Assembly: GCA_046498185.1 (NCBI GenBank)
Contig: JAWOBE010000228.1
Span: 1-25,917, forward strand
Direction: 5' to 3'
From: CAYXDR01 sp046498185
GTDB taxonomy: Bacteria; Desulfobacterota; DSM-4660; Desulfatiglandales; Desulfatiglandaceae
DNA: 25,917 bases
Shown here: positions 1 to 6,110 of the stretch, piece by piece
Numbering within the stretch: the first letter of the stretch is position 1
Layout: each line of letters opens with the position of its first letter
Translations under genes and position numbers: made by a program
Notes under the pieces: generated by a model
The model's input: only the letters and a program-made list of their open reading frames with translations
Databases searched by the model: none
Told to the model about the DNA's origin: nothing

Positions 1-83
1 CGGAACGTGAAAAAGCACTCGATTTCGAGAAGTACTTGAAATCTCACTCCGGCAAAGCTTTCGCCAACAAACATCTCTGGTAA
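1..83 (+). CDS. GIY-YIG nuclease-like protein, C-terminal end (cut by window edge)
   Basis: The frame opening at base 3 reads through to TAA at 81-83 and encodes about 26 residues ending in KSHSGKAFANKHLW. The pattern F-E-x-YLKS-x-SG-x-AFA-x-K-x-L is the usual C-terminal tail of small GIY-YIG endonuclease-family proteins (seen in UvrC-like and stand-alone small homologues). The catalytic GIY and YIG motifs would lie upstream, outside the window, so it cannot be said whether the gene is intact. Two more copies of the same tail occur at about 170-263 and 2867-2960. The family call rests on a short tail only. Confidence 0.5.
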   Translation, partial: EREKALDFEKYLKSHSGKAFANKHLW

Positions 84-139
84 AAGCGCCCCTCTGTAAA
101 CCATGCAACCGGTGACCACTCCAATGGACCGCGGCTAAT

Positions 140-262
140 ATGATTTTATCCCCCTGGCGCATAAAAACAGCCATCGCCTTCACCGACCGCAAAAAAGCAC
201 TGAACTTTGAATCCTACCTGAAAAGCCCCTCTGGAAGAGCATTCGCCAAAAAAAGGCTGTAA
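140..262 (+). pseudogene. GIY-YIG nuclease-like 3' remnant, copy 2
   Basis: From 176 to the TAA at 260-262 the frame reads AFTDRKKALNFESYLKSP followed by SGRAFAKKRL, the C-terminal tail of a small GIY-YIG nuclease. An ATG at 140 is in frame, but the dozen residues it would add have no family look and there is no convincing ribosome binding site. No catalytic domain is present. About 94 bp ending at the stop codon are almost identical to 2867-2960. This is best read as a gene remnant or recombination scar. Confidence 0.5.
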
Positions 263-263
263 A
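170..263 (+). repeat. ~94-bp direct repeat, copy A (GIY-YIG 3' end)
   Basis: This copy and the one at 2867-2960 share roughly 90 percent of bases by eye, including the stop codon and the following A. Similarity stops abruptly just upstream of the CCATCGCC/CCTTCGCC start and just after the stop. The two copies lie in the same orientation and enclose about 2.6 kb of accessory genes. Confidence 0.7.
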
Positions 264-894
264 CAGGCGCTTAATGGCTGACGTCTAGCATTTTTACCGG
301 TTTCGGGAATTATGATTGTCGCTGATCAGCCAGCTTTCGACGAATTGTCACAGCTTGTCTCCAACACCAAATCAGCCCCCGTTACAGCTCGTATACATCA
401 CAACCCCAGCCTGCTTGTCATGATGAATGACAGAGATCAGGCTGTACACGGGCTGCTGTGGCATCCACTATGGGTCTCTTAACCAGCTCGTATCCATACC
501 CTCACAGGTTATCCTTGACATCAGGTCTTAAAAGTTTTTATCTTGTTTTTGCATATCATTGAGGCCAAATAAACGTCCACACTATCCGCAGGGGACATCA
601 TGATGGCCGGAGACACCTGGTGTACACCATTTGTAAATTTAACCCATCCTGACCACTGACCATACGACCGAAGAATACAACATTTCTCCCGGTCACGAGC
701 TGTTTTGGTAATTCACAATCTCAACTCGCCGGCCTTTGCGCAAGTGGATCGGTGTGCAGGATATTTTTTTCAACTTTCTGGGAGCATGGGCAATAAGAAA
801 CCTACTCAACTGAAGACTTTTTCTGTATACATGGTCTCGTTGACGGCCTAGGATAAATGAACTTCTTAGGGGGTTGTATAAAACAATGTCATAG
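264..894. other. Gene-poor stretch with one possible 56-aa ORF
   Basis: No recognisable gene is seen here. A plus-strand frame with ATG at 312 and TAA at 480-482 would encode 56 residues starting MIVADQPAFDELSQLV. It resembles nothing I recognise and lacks a clear Shine-Dalgarno sequence. The short string CAGCTCGTAT occurs twice (around 380 and 485). The stretch ends where the reading frame of the truncated ADP-ribosylglycohydrolase becomes recognisable. Confidence 0.35.
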
Positions 895-1359
895 ATCTCT
901 GCTACGATAGAAATTATCATTAGAACTATTAAATCTGGCTGCGACCGCAAAGAGTTATACCGGAACATCAGGCAGTGGGCGATCGACATGGCCGTTGAAT
1001 CGGCTTTGCTGGAAACCATTGACAAGGCAGTCGAAGGGCCGCCAGCAGACTATGTCCACCAGCAGGGATGGGTATTGATCGCTTTTCAAAATGCCCTGTA
1101 TCAGCTGCTTCATGCACCAAACCTCGAGGACGGTGTTGTCGACACCATCATGCGCGGGGGTGACACCGATACCAACGCGGCCATTTGCGGGGCGCTGTTA
1201 GGCGCTGTGTCCGGTCGGGAAGCTATTCCGGCCCAGTGGCTCGACTCACTGCAGAACTGCCGCCCTGAGGCCGGACATCCGCGAGTACACCATCCACGCC
1301 CGAAATGCTTCTGGCCGGTGGATGTATTGGAGCTGGCAGAAAAATTGATAGGAAATTGA
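895..1359 (+). pseudogene. ADP-ribosylglycohydrolase, 5'-truncated
   Basis: The frame is open from 895, after a TAG at 892-894, to the stop at 1357-1359. Family-like sequence appears to begin at once (a helix reading IKSGCDRKELYRNIRQWA), well before the ATG at 988. The diagnostic C-terminal motif GGDTDTNAAICGALLGA is intact; its aspartates bind the Mg ions in ADP-ribosylglycohydrolase/DraG-type enzymes, which remove ADP-ribose from proteins. The C-terminal RPKCFWPVDVLELAEKL also fits the family. The N-terminal half, with the first metal-binding motif, is absent, so the product should be inactive. It is unlike the full-length homologue at 18014-19030, which lacks the DTDT motif. Confidence 0.75.
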
Positions 1360-1382
1360 ATTTTGATATATGAGGAGGAATT

Positions 1383-1973
1383 ATGAACGAACGATTTTAT
1401 CTATTGAAAATACAACTACTTAATATCGAACCGGCCATCTGGCGGCGTTTTGTGGTGCCCGCCAACATTACGCTGGACCGGCTGCACGATGTTATCCAGA
1501 TTGTCATGGGTTGGACCGACAGCCACCTGCACGAATTTGCCATCGGGAATAAACGATACACGGAATACCCTGAATCGAAAGAAGACGGGCTGGTCTGCGG
1601 CAGATACCGTCTTGGCGATCTGATCAAACAGAAAGGCCGTAGCTTCCGTTACCTGTATGACTTCGGGGACTGCTGGGAGCATGAACTTGTTCTGGAGGAA
1701 AGCCGCTATTTCAATCCGGAACTGAGAACGGCGCCGGCCTGTCTTGAAGGCGAACGGGCCTGCCCACCTGAAGATGTGGGCGGTGTACCCGGCTACTTTG
1801 AATTCTGCAACGCCCTGAAGGACCCGAGCCATGAAGAGCACGAAAGTTACATGGAATGGTCCGGTGGCGATTACAACAGTGAGCGGTTTGATTCCGAATC
1901 GATCAACTGGGAATTGATGAAATACTTCCGCTGGTCCCGGGACAGGTATCAAAACTGGGGAGGCGTTGAATGA
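1383..1973 (+). CDS. Plasmid pRiA4b ORF-3 family protein
   Basis: The 196-residue product matches the pRiA4b ORF-3 domain across nearly its whole length. It starts with a beta strand (FYLLKIQLLNIEPAIWRR), continues with LDRLHDVIQIVMGW and the sequence SHLHEF, and later has YDFGDCWEHEL and a PPEDVGG-type acidic segment. The family's biochemical role is unknown; members are frequent passengers on plasmids and transposable elements. A strong GAGGAGGA lies seven bases before the ATG. The stop overlaps the start of rhuM by four bases (ATGA), so the two are probably co-translated. The product looks full length. Confidence 0.85.
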   Translation: MNERFYLLKIQLLNIEPAIWRRFVVPANITLDRLHDVIQIVMGWTDSHLHEFAIGNKRYTEYPESKEDGLVCGRYRLGDLIKQKGRSFRYLYDFGDCWEHELVLEESRYFNPELRTAPACLEGERACPPEDVGGVPGYFEFCNALKDPSHEEHESYMEWSGGDYNSERFDSESINWELMKYFRWSRDRYQNWGGVE

Positions 1974-2797
1974 AGAAGGATAAGAACAAGCAACTTCAAA
2001 AAGCAGAAAAAAAAGAGACATCCATTGTTCGATCCTCAGCGGCCGAATATCTGACATTTGTTGCAGCCACCGGCAAGGGCGGCGTTGAGGCGGTATACGC
2101 TGACGAGAACATCTGGCTGACCCAGAAAATGATGGCCACGCTCTATGATGTCGATGTCAGGACGGTAAACTATCATTTGAAAAAGATATTTAGTGACAGC
2201 GAGTTAGAGGAAATTTCAGTTATCCGAAATTTTCGGATAACTGCCGCTGATGGTAAAAACTACGATACAAAACACTATAACCTCTCGGCCATTATTGCGG
2301 TCGGTTATAAGGTCAATTCGGAACGAGCCGTGCAGTTCCGCAAATGGGCGACTCAGGTCATTCAGGAGTTCACCATCAAGGGGTACACCATGGATGATGA
2401 ACGTCTGAAGAATGACGGCACTGTCCTTGGGAAAAAGTACTTTGAAGAGCAGCTGGAGCGCATCCGGGAAATTCGCCTTTCCGAGCGCAAGTTCTACCAA
2501 AAGATTACCGACATTTACGCCACGTCCATTGATTATGATGTGACTGCTCAAGCCACCAAACGTTTTTTTGCAACCGTCCAGAATAAGCTGCACTGGGCCA
2601 TTCATGGACAGACGGCTGCCGAAGTGATTGTCGACCGGGCAGACCATCAGAAACAAAACATGGGGCTGAGCACTTGGAAGGACGATCCGAAAGGAAAACT
2701 CCATAAATTCGATGTCAGTGTGGCAAAGAATTATCTGACCGAAAATGAGATGGCGCAACTGCAGCTTGAAGGGATTGGATGTTGCGCAACGTGTTGA
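1970..2797 (+). CDS. rhuM: RhuM family protein, C-terminally truncated
   Basis: The first ~260 residues follow the RhuM family (named from a Salmonella pathogenicity-island gene; molecular function unknown). Recognisable parts are a winged-helix-like N-terminal region (IWLTQKMMATLYDVDVRTVN), the segment SERAVQFRKWATQVIQEF, and HWAIHGQTAAEVIVDRAD. Family members usually run to about 330-345 residues; this one is 275. After NEMAQL the sequence switches to an unrelated tail ending GCCATC, so the last 60-70 residues have been lost, probably at a rearrangement junction. The start overlaps the pRiA4b ORF-3 gene by four bases. It could be non-functional. Confidence 0.8.
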   Translation: MKKDKNKQLQKAEKKETSIVRSSAAEYLTFVAATGKGGVEAVYADENIWLTQKMMATLYDVDVRTVNYHLKKIFSDSELEEISVIRNFRITAADGKNYDTKHYNLSAIIAVGYKVNSERAVQFRKWATQVIQEFTIKGYTMDDERLKNDGTVLGKKYFEEQLERIREIRLSERKFYQKITDIYATSIDYDVTAQATKRFFATVQNKLHWAIHGQTAAEVIVDRADHQKQNMGLSTWKDDPKGKLHKFDVSVAKNYLTENEMAQLQLEGIGCCATC

Positions 2798-2866
2798 ATA
2801 AACTTATTTTATGGATGCATTTCGGTTTTGAGAACGAATTGGAGTAAGGCTCCGTGTCCTCCACCA

Positions 2867-2960
2867 GCCTTCGCCTTCACCGAGCGCAGAAAAGCACTGA
2901 ACTTTGAAACCTACCTGAAAAGTCCCTCCGGAAGAGCATTCGCCAAAAAGAGGCTGTAAA
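2867..2960 (+). pseudogene. GIY-YIG nuclease-like 3' remnant, copy 3 (direct repeat, copy B)
   Basis: The frame from 2873 to TAA at 2957-2959 reads AFTERRKALNFETYLKSP then SGRAFAKKRL, again the tail of a GIY-YIG nuclease with no catalytic domain. It is the same-orientation partner of the repeat at 170-263, differing at about one base in ten. The substitutions include silent ones (for example AGC/AGT and TCT/TCC), which suggests that both copies descend from genes once under selection. Confidence 0.6.
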
Positions 2961-2985
2961 TCCGAAATGAAGCCCTCCGGACGGG

Positions 2986-3022
2986 CATGGTTTTGCAGGC
3001 AGAGCTGGATAAAAAAGTCAAT
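2986..3022 (+). repeat. Dispersed repeat, copy 1 (partner at 14939-14975)
   Basis: The block CATGGTTTTGCAGGCAGAGC and the following bases recur at 14939-14975 with only a few changes. A weaker similarity (CCGAAATG followed by a C-rich stretch) continues upstream in both copies. In one frame both encode MVLQAELDKK; here that frame stops after a few further residues, while in the partner it continues. This suggests remnants of one small gene family. Confidence 0.55.
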
Positions 3023-3102
3023 CAAGGGTGACAAGCATGTCCACCATCCTTTTATTGAGTCAATTTCTGATGGAAAAAAGCCAGCAAAAAGCGAGGGTTT
3101 CA

Positions 3103-3516
3103 ATGAAAGCCAAAGAGCGCCACAAGACGAAAATCCTTGAATATTTTGGGAATCCTGACAACGAATGGCTGTCAAGGTCTCGCCTATCCACAGAAATTTT
3201 GGGCTTTAAATAAGAAAACCAAATTTATCGAACATTTAGCCCAGAAGAATTGGACCTGATCGAGGCTATGGGTCTGGATATACGGCGGCGAAAATACATT
3301 TCAAGGCTCGCTCGGATCGATAAGTCTCTTTTGTTGGCTGCAGAGGGCGGGGATGTTTCCGCGATTCGGTTGGTATATGGACGCTTTGAGGGCTGGGGCG
3401 AAAAACATGCCCTAAAACATAGTGGGGATATAAAGGTGGGATTGATTGATGTTCTAGACGCACTTCCGGCGGAATTCCGCGAGAGCGTCATCCAGAGTCT
3501 CAAAGCAAATATTTAG
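3103..3516 (+). pseudogene. Phage-type HTH / small terminase-like protein with in-frame stop
   Basis: The reading frame from ATG 3103 (preceded by GCGAGGG at a good distance) runs to TAA at 3211-3213 and continues in the same frame to the true end at 3514-3516. Together the halves give about 136 residues. The first reads MKAKERHKTKILEYFGNPDN and WLSRSRLSTEILGFK; the second reads IYRTFSPEELDLIEAMGLDI, then LLLAAEGGDVSAIRLVYGRF. This is the layout of small phage DNA-binding proteins, possibly a terminase small subunit: an HTH, then a helix carrying EGGD-x-x-A. The single nonsense codon is the only visible defect. The terminase label is tentative. Confidence 0.55.
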
Positions 3517-3785
3517 CAGACGAGGGCAAATTGATAAGGGTTTGCCTGCGTTCCCCCTGTCATTTATTAATAGCTGCTCATAACCGGGACCGGCACAAAT
3601 TGTTGACGTCGGACAGGTCGTCTTTTTAAATCTAAGCCAGAAAGCATTGTCGGCTGCCTGGTTAACGCTAAATAACCTATCCAGTTTACAGAAAATATCA
3701 TAATTTGTTACGTACAGCGTTCTTATCGAATACTGCACTTTTAGTCGGCTCTTGAATTGCGTGTATTCCGGTGCAATCATTGTAC
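3517..3785. other. Intergenic stretch, no gene seen
   Basis: No supported coding frame is present. There is a weak inverted repeat GGGCAAA/TTTGCC around 3532-3557 with no T-tract. The sequence is AT-richer than its surroundings and leads into the hairpin before the toxin-antitoxin promoter. Confidence 0.4.
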
Positions 3786-3843
3786 GCCGAACGGGTATCA
3801 GCAGCCGCTGCTTTTTGCGGTCTGCTGAATGCCCTGGTTGGGG
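3786..3843. repeat. Imperfect inverted repeat upstream of yefM-yoeB (attC-like?)
   Basis: Left arm 3793-3808 (GGG, TA, TCAGCAG, CCGC) pairs with right arm 3817-3834 (GCGG, T, CTGCTGA, AT, GCCC) around an 8-base loop. Most of the unpaired bases lie on the right arm. The stem is flanked by GCCGAAC and GTTGGGG, which are partly complementary and loosely resemble integron attC core sites. There is no T-run, so it is not a classical terminator. The attC reading is speculative. Confidence 0.4.
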
Positions 3844-3852
3844 CAAAAAATA

Positions 3853-3880
3853 TTGACAATCCTCTCTTAATATGTACAAT
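3853..3880 (+). promoter_or_regulatory. yefM-yoeB promoter
   Basis: A perfect -35 TTGACA (3853-3858) is followed after 16 bases by TACAAT (3875-3880), one mismatch from the sigma-70 -10 consensus. The -10 lies inside the left TGTACA operator half, so a bound repressor would block it. Confidence 0.75.
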
Positions 3881-3890
3881 ATGCTGTACA
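3873..3890 (+). promoter_or_regulatory. YefM operator: two TGTACA hexamers 12 bp apart
   Basis: TGTACA occurs at 3873-3878 and 3885-3890, centre-to-centre 12 bp. This is the hexamer and spacing known for the autoregulatory yefM-yoeB operator of E. coli, where YefM and the YefM-YoeB complex repress. The second hexamer abuts the ribosome binding site AGGAGGTGAT at 3890-3899, so binding would cover both the -10 and the translation start region. Confidence 0.75.
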
Positions 3891-3902
3891 GGAGGTGATG
3901 AA

Positions 3903-4154
3903 ATGGAAGCCATAACCTATACAGCAGCAAGACAAAACCTTGCTAAAACAATGGAAAAAGTTTGCAGAGACCGTGCTCCGATGATTGTAACACGGAAATC
4001 CTCGGAATCTGTAGTTATTATGTCTCTTGAAGATTTTGAATCCCTTGAAGAGACAGCATATATATTGCGGTCACCAAAAAACACAAGACGGCTGGTTGAA
4101 TCTATCGTCCAACTCGAAAATGGCAAAGGAAATGAAAAGGAGCTTATAGAGTGA
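3903..4154 (+). CDS. yefM: Antitoxin YefM (Phd/YefM family)
   Basis: This 83-residue antitoxin binds and neutralises YoeB and, by homology, represses its own promoter. The N-terminal MEAITYTAARQNLAKTMEKV is the Phd/YefM DNA-binding and dimerisation fold, followed by VTRKSSESVVIMSLEDFESL and the LEETAYILRSP helix that leads into the toxin-binding tail. The ATG at 3903 is chosen over upstream in-frame codons because AGGAGGTGAT ends four bases before it. It also lies just after a perfect operator. Its stop overlaps the yoeB GTG by four bases, so the two are translationally coupled. It appears intact. Confidence 0.95.
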   Translation: MEAITYTAARQNLAKTMEKVCRDRAPMIVTRKSSESVVIMSLEDFESLEETAYILRSPKNTRRLVESIVQLENGKGNEKELIE

Positions 4155-4405
4155 AGCTCATTTTCTCCGACCATGCCTGGGATGATTACATCTATTGGCA
4201 AAAAACTGACAAAAAAATTCTTCGTCGTATCAACACCCTCATTAAGCAAACTAAACGCAGCCCTTTTGAGGGTGTTGGCAAACCCGAACCTTTGAAACAT
4301 GCGCTTTCCGGCTACTGGTCCAGGCGAATCAATGACGAGCATAGATTTATTTATAAGATTTCAGATGATGCAATTTTGATTGCTCAACTGAGATATCACT
4401 ACTGA
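4151..4405 (+). CDS. yoeB: Toxin YoeB, ribosome-dependent mRNA endonuclease
   Basis: This 84-residue RelE-superfamily toxin cleaves mRNA in the ribosomal A site when free of YefM. The residues known as catalytic in E. coli YoeB are all in place at the same numbers: Glu46 (in GKPEPLKH), Arg65 (in NDEHRFIYK) and the C-terminal His83-Tyr84. The segment LSGYWSRRIN is also typical. The start is GTG at 4151, inside the yefM stop region. A stable hairpin follows 12 bases after the stop. The length matches the family exactly, so the toxin should be active. Confidence 0.95.
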   Translation: MKLIFSDHAWDDYIYWQKTDKKILRRINTLIKQTKRSPFEGVGKPEPLKHALSGYWSRRINDEHRFIYKISDDAILIAQLRYHY

Positions 4406-4417
4406 TCAATCTTATAG

Positions 4418-4473
4418 CCCCAACGAATAAGGAATTGATGTTTTGCGAAGCCAAAACATAATTCTGGTTGAAC
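4418..4473. repeat. Strong hairpin downstream of yoeB (attC-like or terminator-like)
   Basis: Arms GAATTGATGTTTTG (4432-4445) and CAAAACATAATTC (4452-4464) form a 13-bp stem with one bulged G and the loop CGAAGC. The flanks are CCCCAAC (4418-4424) and GTTGAAC (4467-4473). The latter fits the integron core-site consensus GTTRRRY, and the 56-bp span is close to that of the shortest attC sites. No T-tract follows, so an intrinsic terminator is less likely. The spacers between core and stem are unequal (7 and 2 bases), which weakens the attC reading. Confidence 0.45.
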
Positions 4474-4617
4474 TAAGCCGTGTGTCCGGAAACCTATTCA
4501 GAAGAAGATGCGCGGGATAAAACAGAGGCGGTTTTCGTGCATGTGTTCCGGGCTTACCCAACGGTGCCGTCACCTTACTACGCCAGCATGGCGTCGTAGA
4601 GAGTAGCGAAGGACGAT

Positions 4618-5667
4618 ATGAGCTTTAACCCGAACTTCACCATCACCAACCGCATGACCCAGGCGATCAGCCGCATCGAACGGGCGCGGGGGTTTCTGGA
4701 AGCGGCGCAGCTTTCCGCCGACTGGGTGCGCGAGGTGGGCGAGCAGGCGCTGATTCTGGAGGCACACCACACCACCCACATCGAAGGCACCCGGCTGACG
4801 CTGGGCCAGGCCGAGCGGCTGTGGAAGGGCGAAGTAGTACCGGAGGCGGACCCGGACGATGCCAGGGAGTTGCTCAATTACCGAACCGCCTTCGAGTTCG
4901 TCTCCGAGTGCCTGGACAGCGGCGACCCGATCACTGAGGGGATGATCCGCGAGATCCACCGCAAGCTGGTGGAAGGCGTGCGTGGTGGCAGCGCCGCACC
5001 GGGAGAGTATCGGCGCATCCAGAACTACGTGGTCAATGCCGGCACCGGCCAGGTGATCTATACCCCGCCCACGGCGTTGAAGGTGCCGGTGATGATGTCG
5101 GAACTGGTCAAGTGGCTTAACGCTGACATCGATATCCACCCGGTCCTGGTGAGTGGCATCGCCCAGTTCCAACTGGTGCATATACACCCGTTCCTCGACG
5201 GCAACGGCCGCACCTCGCGGTTGCTCTCCACCCTCAGCCTCTACAAAGCCGGGTACGATTTGAAACGGCTGTTCACCATCAGCGAATATTACGACCGCGA
5301 TCGGCCGACATTCTACAAGTCGATCCAGAGCGTGCGCGACAACGGCATGGACATGACCGGCTGGCTCGACTACTTCGTCACCGGCCTGGAAACCCAGATG
5401 ATCGAGGTGCGCGAACGCAGCGAGCAGGTCATCCGCCGCGACGTGCTGGTGAAGCAGCACGGCCTGAACGAGCGCCAGGGCAAGGCGCTGGGTTATCTCC
5501 TCCGGCACGGCAAACTGACCATCCAGGATTTCGAGACTCTCTGCCCGACCGTCAACCGCCGCAGCCTTCAACGGGATCTGAAGGAGATGCTGGACATGAA
5601 TCTGCTTGTTAAAGTTGGCGCGGGAGCGACCGACCCGACCCGCCATTACGTGTTGGCCGAGCTATGA
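4618..5667 (+). CDS. fic: Fic family protein (AMPylase-type), class II
   Basis: The 349-residue protein carries the complete Fic catalytic motif HPFLDGNGRTSR at residues 190-201; the His is the general base, and the GNGR part binds nucleotide phosphate. Fic enzymes usually transfer AMP from ATP to target hydroxyls. Upstream, T52-x-x-x-E56-G57 in HTTHIEGTR matches the inhibitory helix of class II Fic proteins, whose Glu blocks ATP until relieved. The C-terminal ~80 residues look like a winged helix (LNERQGKALGYLL, NRRSLQRDLKEML), which suggests DNA binding. AAGGA precedes the ATG. The gene is visibly richer in GC than yefM-yoeB and looks acquired separately. Confidence 0.92.
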   Translation: MSFNPNFTITNRMTQAISRIERARGFLEAAQLSADWVREVGEQALILEAHHTTHIEGTRLTLGQAERLWKGEVVPEADPDDARELLNYRTAFEFVSECLDSGDPITEGMIREIHRKLVEGVRGGSAAPGEYRRIQNYVVNAGTGQVIYTPPTALKVPVMMSELVKWLNADIDIHPVLVSGIAQFQLVHIHPFLDGNGRTSRLLSTLSLYKAGYDLKRLFTISEYYDRDRPTFYKSIQSVRDNGMDMTGWLDYFVTGLETQMIEVRERSEQVIRRDVLVKQHGLNERQGKALGYLLRHGKLTIQDFETLCPTVNRRSLQRDLKEMLDMNLLVKVGAGATDPTRHYVLAEL

Positions 5668-5703
5668 CAAGCTATGACACCGAGCTGTGACAGAGCTATG
5701 ACA
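5660..5703 (+). repeat. Four copies of AGCTATGACA at the fic/helicase junction
   Basis: AGCTATGACA occurs at 5660-5669, 5670-5679 and 5694-5703, with AGCTGTGACA at 5683-5692. The first copy contains the fic stop codon. Recognisable helicase sequence starts right after the last copy, so the repeat marks the join between the two genes. Confidence 0.75.
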
Positions 5704-6019
5704 AAGGCGGCGAGACCTGGAAGATGTCCTTTTGCTCGCCACCGGCCGCTTGATTGGCGAAGGTTTCGACCATCCGCCGCTCGATACCTTGGTGCTGGCC
5801 ATGCCGATCTCCTGGAAAGGAACCTTGCAGCAATACGCAGGACGCCTGCACCGGGAACACGCCGACAAGCAGGATGTGCGCATCTACGATTATGCCGAGA
5901 CTGATCAGCCCCAGCTCGCCCGCATGTGGGAAAAACGTCGGCGCGGTTACCGGGCCATGGGGTACGAGATCAAACCGATGGAGACCGTTATTTTAGAAAA
6001 CGGCATGAACCAAAAATAA
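5702..6019 (+). pseudogene. Superfamily-2 DEAD/DEAH helicase, C-terminal fragment
   Basis: From 5702 the frame encodes only the last ~105 residues of a helicase. DLEDVLLATGRLIGEGFDHP corresponds to motif V, and LQQYAGRLHR corresponds to motif VI (Q-x-x-G-R-x-x-R), whose arginines contact ATP in intact enzymes. A C-terminal segment WEKRRRGYRAMGYEI follows. Close relatives are the restriction/defence-type helicases related to the Res subunit. The ATP-binding RecA lobe (Walker A and DEAD box) is missing, so it cannot work as a helicase. It is GC-rich like fic and may have arrived with it. Confidence 0.75.
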
Positions 6020-6110
6020 GGCAACACGCTATTTTAGAGTCGTGTCTTCATCCCCTGCAGAAACCGCCAGACTGACACACCTGGATGGTGCCGAATCCCA
6101 CGGGGATGGT

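Noticed and set aside
693..1025. A 110-residue minus-strand frame before the glycohydrolase fragment
   Set aside because: It overlaps recognisable glycohydrolase sequence on the plus strand, has no family features and no ribosome binding site.
1197..1203. GTTAGGC as an integron core site
   Set aside because: It lies inside conserved glycohydrolase coding sequence (ALLGAV) and has no paired inverse core site or stem.
4570..5646. A 358-residue minus-strand open frame opposite fic
   Set aside because: It lies wholly antisense to fic, whose catalytic and inhibitory motifs are unmistakable. The long antisense frame is a by-product of high GC content.
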